From an uncultured Mediterraneibacter sp. (lineage in GTDB: Bacteria; Bacillota; Clostridia; Lachnospirales; Lachnospiraceae), in the NCBI GenBank assembly GCA_934418295.1, contig CAKRWZ010000004.1, forward strand, positions 1 through 54,667: DNA of 54,667 nucleotides. Reading direction: 5' to 3'. Every line of letters starts with the position of its first letter. Positions within the stretch are counted from its first letter, which is position 1. The notes beneath the pieces are model-generated. The model was not told the DNA's origin. It saw nothing but the letters and a program-made list of their open reading frames with translations, and did not search any database. Shown here in pieces: positions 50,268 to 54,667 of the stretch. The position numbers and the translations under genes were made by a program.

Positions 50268-50295
50268 ATTATACACTTTGTTCGCAAAAACTCAA
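50268..50295 (-). promoter_or_regulatory. Sigma-A-type promoter of merR
   Basis: On the minus strand TTGAGT (50295-50290) and TATAAT (50273-50268) are 16 bp apart. The palindrome at 50208-50223 lies about 40 bp downstream of the expected start site, where a bound protein could block elongation. Confidence 0.55.
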
Positions 50296-50359
50296 CCAAT
50301 TATTTCCCTGTAAAGGCAGCACACCTCTTTGCTTCCCACTTTTTTCTCACGCTTCCGAA

Positions 50360-51286
50360 TCATTTCTTATAAAAAGGCGATTTCCCTTTTAAAAGATTCA
50401 GCCAAACATCCACTCTCGGATCCGTCCACATATGCTGCAGACGGGCAATCTTCGGCCCATACCACCCCATGTAATCCAAAAGCTCTGATCGTTTTTCCCG
50501 ATACAACGACCAATATACCCATTTAATGTCTGCCGCGATCTTATTTAATTTCAAACGTGCAAAACCGATCGGATCTTCTTTTCCGTCATGATATACTTTG
50601 CTCATCCACGCATCCATCTCTTCTGTCAGGAAATTATTCACCGACAAAACAGCCAGGTCATAATACGGATCCCCCATGGAGGCATATTCATAATCTACAA
50701 TTTTCAGATCATCTTTTTCTTCATTATACATGATATTGTTGGTCCAGAAATCATTATGGCAAGGTGTCACCTCGAACTCCGCATAAGCAAAAGCTTCCTC
50801 TATCTTTTGCATAAGATACAACATTCGATCATGCCACGGCGGAAGATATTTTCCGTCTTTTATCCGCGAAACCATTTCCCTCGTCTGATCAAAAACCGTT
50901 TCAAGCAGCGGAAGCACCTCTTCCATTCCATGAAATTTTCGAATCCCGCAAATCATCTTTTCAAAAATTTCTCGCTCATAGACGTCTCCAAACTTCAGTT
51001 GCCGATACCCTTCCAGCCATTCTGAAAACAAAACTCCCGTATCGTCAAAATAGTACAATACCGCCGGACCGGCCCCACATTGCTTTGCGATCCGATTAGC
51101 CACATAACAACTGTCCCTGTCTATAAAATCCGTTTCTTCTCCCGGCACTTTCAAAAAAGCTGACACCTCTCCCACAGTTACTTTGTAATCCCAATTGGTT
51201 TTTCCTCCTTGTACCGGAACGCATTTTATTTCCTGTCCTTCCCAGGCTTTCACTCTGGAAACCGCTTCTTCCCAAACAGCTTTCAC
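50360..51286 (-). CDS. Choline/ethanolamine-kinase-like phosphotransferase (kinase 4)
   Basis: 308-aa APH/choline-kinase-fold protein. The nucleotide loop is altered to GGKTNWDYKV where its paralogs have GGITNPNF. The Lys in FLKVPG, Brenner motif CHNDFWTNN (near 178) and KIVDYEYASMGDPYYDL are kept, so it should be active. Its substrate pocket may differ. I start it at the GTG at 51286, with GGAGG five bases upstream, because the protein then begins MKAVWEEAVSRVKAWEGQ and aligns with its paralogs. An ATG further up lies inside a terminator stem. It is a separate unit between a terminator and the merR promoter region. Confidence 0.82.
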   Translation of the reverse strand: MKAVWEEAVSRVKAWEGQEIKCVPVQGGKTNWDYKVTVGEVSAFLKVPGEETDFIDRDSCYVANRIAKQCGAGPAVLYYFDDTGVLFSEWLEGYRQLKFGDVYEREIFEKMICGIRKFHGMEEVLPLLETVFDQTREMVSRIKDGKYLPPWHDRMLYLMQKIEEAFAYAEFEVTPCHNDFWTNNIMYNEEKDDLKIVDYEYASMGDPYYDLAVLSVNNFLTEEMDAWMSKVYHDGKEDPIGFARLKLNKIAADIKWVYWSLYREKRSELLDYMGWYGPKIARLQHMWTDPRVDVWLNLLKGKSPFYKK

Positions 51287-51305
51287 GTTTTCCTCCCATC
51301 TCTTT

Positions 51306-51336
51306 AAAAACCCCATGCCTTAAAACAGGCACGGGG
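51306..51336 (-). terminator. Terminator between kinase 3 and kinase 4
   Basis: A 9-bp stem with one G-T wobble (51311-51319 against 51328-51336) and 8-nt loop is followed by five T on the minus strand. It separates the kinase 2-kinase 3 pair from kinase 4. Confidence 0.8.
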
Positions 51337-51362
51337 ATTTATATTTTTATCTTCGATTTTGA

Positions 51363-52418
51363 TTACTTTGTATAGAACGGTGTTTTTCCATTCAATTTGT
51401 TCAACCAGAGATCAACTCGCGGATCTGTCCACATATGCTGCAGACGTGCCACCTTCGGTCCATACCAATTCATGTAATCCGTAAGATCGGAGCCCATCGC
51501 CTGATACAGTGACCAGTAAGCCCATTTGATATCTCCGGCGATCTTGTTCAATTTCAGTCTTGCAAAACCAATTTCATCGTTAACACCATTGTTGTAAATT
51601 GTGTTCATGACAACATCAAAGTCTTCTGTCAGGAAGTTGACTGCTGAGTACAATCCAAGGTCATAGTACGGATCTCCCATTGAGCCATATTCATAGTCGA
51701 TGATTTTCAGGTCTTTTGTTTCTTCATTGAACATCATGTTGTTTGTCCAGAAGTCATTGTGGCAAGGACGAAGTTCAAAATCATTGTGCTTGAATGCTTC
51801 TTCAATCTTGTCCATCAGATACAGCATTTTGCTGTTCCAGGACGGAAGATATCTACCCTCTTTCGCTCTGTTGTACATATCTCTACTCTGATCAAACACA
51901 GACTCTACCAACGGCATTTTCTCTGTTCCGGCATGGAAGCCTCGGATAGCTTCAACAGATTTTTTGAAGATCGTCTCGTCATAAACATCACCAAATGTCA
52001 CCTGACGATAGCCTTCCAACCACTCAAACACTTCTACTCCGGTATCCGGGAAGAAGTACAAAACCTTCGGGCCTGCCCCACTCTTAGAAGCAATCTCGTT
52101 GGCAATATGACAGTTGCCTCTGTCGATAAAATCTGTTCCCGCTCCCGGAATTTTCAAAAATACCGGTGTTCCGTCTACAAAAACCTTAAAGTTCGGGTTT
52201 GTAATTCCGCCTGCCACCGGCTCATATGTAACTTTTTTGCCTTTCCAGTCATCAATTCTTGCAATCGCTTCTTCAATATTGGTGCTTACCATTGTTTTTC
52301 CTGTTTCCTTTTCAGGCTCTTTGCAGGCACATTCCGGCTCTTTGCTGACCGGTGCCGCAGTTTTTACTTCTTGTCCTTTATTTTTCCCTCTCAGTTTTTC
52401 AAATAATTCTTTCAGCAT
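51363..52418 (-). CDS. Choline/ethanolamine-kinase-like phosphotransferase with encapsulation-like N-terminus (kinase 3)
   Basis: 351-aa protein. Residues 1-12, MLKELFEKLRGK, form a short amphipathic helix (Leu2, Leu5, Phe6, Leu9 on one face). A charged Lys/Glu/Pro linker with a CAC motif follows (about 13-42). The kinase core from Met43 is almost identical to kinase 1 and keeps GGITNPNFKV, CHNDFWTNN and KIIDYEYGSMGDPYYDL. The layout of short helix plus disordered linker is that of microcompartment cargo signals and is absent in the other five paralogs. The ATG at 52418 has GAGG eight bases upstream. An AGGA also precedes the internal ATG at Met43, so a short form could be made too. It follows kinase 2 by 25 bp. 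Confidence 0.85.
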   Translation of the reverse strand: MLKELFEKLRGKNKGQEVKTAAPVSKEPECACKEPEKETGKTMVSTNIEEAIARIDDWKGKKVTYEPVAGGITNPNFKVFVDGTPVFLKIPGAGTDFIDRGNCHIANEIASKSGAGPKVLYFFPDTGVEVFEWLEGYRQVTFGDVYDETIFKKSVEAIRGFHAGTEKMPLVESVFDQSRDMYNRAKEGRYLPSWNSKMLYLMDKIEEAFKHNDFELRPCHNDFWTNNMMFNEETKDLKIIDYEYGSMGDPYYDLGLYSAVNFLTEDFDVVMNTIYNNGVNDEIGFARLKLNKIAGDIKWAYWSLYQAMGSDLTDYMNWYGPKVARLQHMWTDPRVDLWLNKLNGKTPFYTK

Positions 52419-52443
52419 TCTTTTTTCCTCTTCTGCATTCTTT

Positions 52444-53379
52444 TTATTTTGTATAGAATGGTGTTTTTCCATTCAGTTTATTCAGCCAAATATCTACGCG
52501 AGGATCCGACCACTTCCACGGCAGCGGAGACGTCTGGATGTTATACCAATTCATATAGTCAAAATCCACATCTGAATTGATTGCCTGCTGCAACGACCAA
52601 TATCCCCATTTAATATCAGAAAGGATTTTATTCAACTTCAGTCTGGCAAATCCAAAATCGTCAAACACTCCATTGTGATAAATTTTGGTCAAAACCACAT
52701 CCATTTCCTCTGTCAAATAGTTGGAATCCGAGAAAGTTCCCAAGTCATAATACGGGTCATTCATGGAAGCATATTCCCAGTCGATGATCTTCAGATCGCC
52801 GGTTTCTTCATTATACATCATATTATTCGTATAAAGATCGTTGTGGCAGACTTTCTTATCGATTCCGTAATTTTCAAAGGCTTCTTCACAGATCTGCAGC
52901 ATCCAGAGCATTCTGTCATGCCATACCGGAAGATATCTGCCCTGTTTTGCGCGGTCGATCATATCTCTCGTCTGGTCAAACACACTTTCAACCAACGGAA
53001 GAGATGCGCCCTCTCTGTTGTGGAAAGCCGCAGAAGCTTCTGATATTTTACGAAAGATATCTTCATCATAGACATCTCCGTAAGTAACCTGCCTGTACCC
53101 TTCCAGCCACTCGAACACTTCTACACCGGTATCTTCAAAATAGTAGCAGACTTTCGGACCCGCTCCGCTTTCCGCCGCATTCAAGTTCGCTGCGTGGCAG
53201 ACATTACGATCGATAAAATCTGTTCCCGCTCCCGGGATTTTCAAAAAGTATGCTTTGTCATCCACAAAGACTTTAAAATTGGGGTTGGTGATACCTCCCG
53301 CTACCGGTTCATACGTAACCTTTGCATCTGCCCAATCATCAATTCTTGCAATTGCTTCTTCGATATTTGTTTTTACCAT
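52444..53379 (-). CDS. Choline/ethanolamine-kinase-like phosphotransferase (kinase 2)
   Basis: 311-aa APH/choline-kinase-fold protein. GGITNPNFKV, AYFLKIPGAGTDFIDR, CHNDLYTNN (with the usual Phe-Trp replaced by Leu-Tyr) and KIIDWEYASMNDPYYDLG are seen. Its tail SDVDFDYMNWYN and its DWEYASMNDP segment match the distant kinase at 17163 better than its neighbours, which suggests two subfamilies predating the array. The ATG at 53379 has AAGGAGG five bases upstream; an extended frame upstream has no support. It is probably cotranscribed with kinase 3; the 53380-53491 gap must hold its promoter, but none is clear. Confidence 0.85.
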   Translation of the reverse strand: MVKTNIEEAIARIDDWADAKVTYEPVAGGITNPNFKVFVDDKAYFLKIPGAGTDFIDRNVCHAANLNAAESGAGPKVCYYFEDTGVEVFEWLEGYRQVTYGDVYDEDIFRKISEASAAFHNREGASLPLVESVFDQTRDMIDRAKQGRYLPVWHDRMLWMLQICEEAFENYGIDKKVCHNDLYTNNMMYNEETGDLKIIDWEYASMNDPYYDLGTFSDSNYLTEEMDVVLTKIYHNGVFDDFGFARLKLNKILSDIKWGYWSLQQAINSDVDFDYMNWYNIQTSPLPWKWSDPRVDIWLNKLNGKTPFYTK

Positions 53380-53491
53380 TTTCGCCTCCTTGCTTTTTGC
53401 CTCAACTCGGCTCATTACAACTTATCAACTCACGTAATTATTTAATACCGTTTTTCAGCTGTTTAAATCATTTCCATTTCTGTCATAGTTC

Positions 53492-53536
53492 ACAAAAGCC
53501 CCTATGTCTAACGTTCGACAGTCAGGCACAGGGGCT
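53492..53536 (-). terminator. Terminator after kinase 1
   Basis: AGCCCCT and AGGGGCT (53497-53503 against 53530-53536) pair, with further pairing inside, and the minus strand continues TTTTGTG. It lies 33 bp after the kinase 1 stop codon. Confidence 0.75.
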
Positions 53537-53569
53537 CTATTTACTTCATTTAACCTCTATGGTCAAAAA

Positions 53570-54505
53570 TTATTTTGTGTAGAATGGTGTTTTTCCGTTC
53601 AGTTTGTTCAGCCACAGATCAACACGCGGATCTGCCCACATATGCTGCAGACGTGCTACCTTCGGTCCATACCAGTTCATGTAATCTGTAAGGTCAGATC
53701 CCATTGCCTGATACAGTGACCAGTAAGCCCATTTGATATCTCCAGCGATCTTGTTCAGTTTCAGTCTTGCGAAACCAATCTCATCATTAACGCCATTGTT
53801 GTAAATTGTGTTCATGATAACATCAAAGTCTTCTGTCAGGAAGTTAACTGCAGAGTACAGTCCAAGATCGTAGTACGGATCTCCCATTGAACCATATTCG
53901 TAGTCAATGATCTTCAGATCATTTGTTTCTTCGTTGTACATCATGTTGTTTGTCCAGAAGTCATTGTGGCAAGGATGAAGGTCAAAGTCATTGTGTTTGA
54001 AAGCTTCTTCGATCTTGTTCATCAAGTACTGCATTTTATCATCCCAAGGCGGAAGATATCTGCCTTCTTTTGCTCTGTTGTACATATCTCTGCTCTGATC
54101 GAATACAGACTCTACCTGCGGCATTGTCTCTGTTCCGGCATGGAATCCGCGGATAGCTTCAACAGATTTTTTGAAGATATTTTCATCATAAACATCACCG
54201 AATGTTACCTGACGATATCCTTCCAACCACTCGAATACTTCTACACCAGTATCTTCGAAATAGTACAATACCTTCGGGCCTGCTCCACTCTCAGAAGCGA
54301 TTTCGTTAGCGATGTGGCAATTGTCTCTGTTGATGAAATCTGTTCCGTCTCCCGGAATTTTCAAGAACACCGGAGTTCCGTCAACAAATACCTGGAAGTT
54401 CGGGTTTGTGATTCCACCTGCAACCGGTTTGTAAGTTACCTCTTTGCCTTGCCAGTCAGTAATTCTAGCAATAGCCTCATCAATGTTTGTTTTTACTACA
54501 GCCAT
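53570..54505 (-). CDS. Choline/ethanolamine-kinase-like phosphotransferase (kinase 1)
   Basis: 311-aa APH/choline-kinase-fold protein, the reference copy of the array. Seen are GGITNPNFQV (30-39), FLKIPGDGTDF with Lys49, the Brenner motif CHNDFWTNN (179-187, catalytic Asp182), and KIIDYEYGSMGDPYYDLG (198-214, metal Asp201). There is a conserved tail WYGPKVARLQHMW and KLNGKTPFYTK shared by most paralogs. It has no signal peptide or extension, so it is cytosolic. Nearly identical to the core of kinase 3. AGGAGG lies six bases before the ATG. Substrate is likely choline, ethanolamine or a related amino alcohol, but this is not decided by sequence. Confidence 0.87.
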   Translation of the reverse strand: MAVVKTNIDEAIARITDWQGKEVTYKPVAGGITNPNFQVFVDGTPVFLKIPGDGTDFINRDNCHIANEIASESGAGPKVLYYFEDTGVEVFEWLEGYRQVTFGDVYDENIFKKSVEAIRGFHAGTETMPQVESVFDQSRDMYNRAKEGRYLPPWDDKMQYLMNKIEEAFKHNDFDLHPCHNDFWTNNMMYNEETNDLKIIDYEYGSMGDPYYDLGLYSAVNFLTEDFDVIMNTIYNNGVNDEIGFARLKLNKIAGDIKWAYWSLYQAMGSDLTDYMNWYGPKVARLQHMWADPRVDLWLNKLNGKTPFYTK

Positions 54506-54618
54506 TTTTTCTCCTCCTTATTATATAATATATTCTTTAATCTCGGAGCTTACGCAAGCCTCACGTCTCAAAGAATTATTATCCGTTCTCATATTTTGCC
54601 TTTATGGCTTTTCAGACT

Positions 54619-54646
54619 CCAGGCAGCTGTATAAGCGGCTGCCTGG
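54619..54646. repeat. Inverted repeat upstream of kinase 1
   Basis: A perfect 9-bp inverted repeat, CCAGGCAGC against GCTGCCTGG, with a 10-nt loop. Neither strand has a proper T-tract after it, so it is not a clear terminator. It may end a gene beyond the window or bind a regulator. Confidence 0.6.
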
Positions 54647-54667
54647 AAAATTTAACATGTTATATTT

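Noticed and set aside
51287..51316. ATG at 51316 as the start of kinase 4
   Set aside because: It lies within the right arm of the terminator hairpin at 51311-51336, and the extra residues do not align with paralogs. The GTG at 51286 has a better site and aligns exactly.
54605..54625. A possible -24/-12 element upstream of kinase 1 with GG and GC ten bases apart
   Set aside because: Only the GG and GC pairs match; the remaining consensus bases do not, and no activator gene or repeats are near.

Overview
The window reads as one contig of a spore-forming, low-to-moderate GC anaerobic Firmicute, most likely a gut Lachnospiraceae. The reasons are a spoIIA operon and spoVA genes, a T-box in front of valS, Gram-positive style ribosome binding sites, an LtaS-type enzyme, and a Firmicute-type ethanolamine microcompartment locus. 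Nearly all genes lie on the minus strand. I saw no tRNA, rRNA, CRISPR array or transposase.

Layout, left to right. 1-1860: end of a phosphate uptake operon (pstS, pstC) with a PHO-box-like promoter; the PstS is circularly permuted relative to the textbook order. 1863-4651: YitT-type membrane protein, a small alarmone synthetase, a cytidylate-kinase-like protein and a small hypothetical gene. 4694-8379: a MacB-like ABC system (ATPase, CARDB-like extracellular protein, permease). 8594-10273: Na/phosphate cotransporter. 10350-11775: spoVAE and spoVAD. 11828-15845: envelope polymer O-acylation cluster (SGNH, DUF4358, MBOAT, DHHW). 15854-19789: a sigma-54 regulon made of an M20 hydrolase, a choline/ethanolamine-kinase-like protein, a -24/-12 promoter, three upstream activator repeats and a PAS/AAA+ activator. 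19851-21856: spoVAC, spoVAB, spoVAA and a small membrane protein; spoVA is therefore split in two by about 8 kb. 21942-24355: MBL hydrolase and spoIIA operon (spoIIAA, spoIIAB, sigF). 24398-31331: TPR protein, 45-aa protein, LtaS-like enzyme, valS with T-box.

31367-48059 is one long operon for an ethanolamine (eut) bacterial microcompartment, transcribed from a promoter near 48030. In transcription order: alcohol dehydrogenase, two EutS shell proteins, EutP, EutA, EutB, EutC, EutL, an EutK-like shell protein with a tail domain, EutE, two nearly identical EutM, EutT, PduL-type phosphotransacylase, EutJ, a TIGR02536-like protein, EutN, a PduS-like Fe-S/SLBB protein, a PduT-like shell trimer, EutQ and a DUF2284 protein. 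It makes the shell, the B12-dependent lyase with reactivase and adenosyltransferase, and the acetaldehyde-to-ethanol and acetaldehyde-to-acetyl-phosphate branches. No EutVW sensor and no EutH transporter are in the window.

48131-54505, upstream of the eut operon, carries five paralogous LicA/choline-kinase-like genes and a BmrR-like MerR regulator. Two promoters, that of the eut operon and that of the kinase next to merR, have the 19-bp spacer and central dyad typical of MerR-activated promoters and share a near-identical -35 region. One kinase has a short amphipathic N-terminal helix plus charged linker that looks like a microcompartment encapsulation peptide. With the sixth paralog in the sigma-54 operon, this suggests an amino-alcohol kinase system coupled to ethanolamine microcompartments under MerR control. 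That link is the most novel part of the window; the kinase substrates are not known from the sequence.
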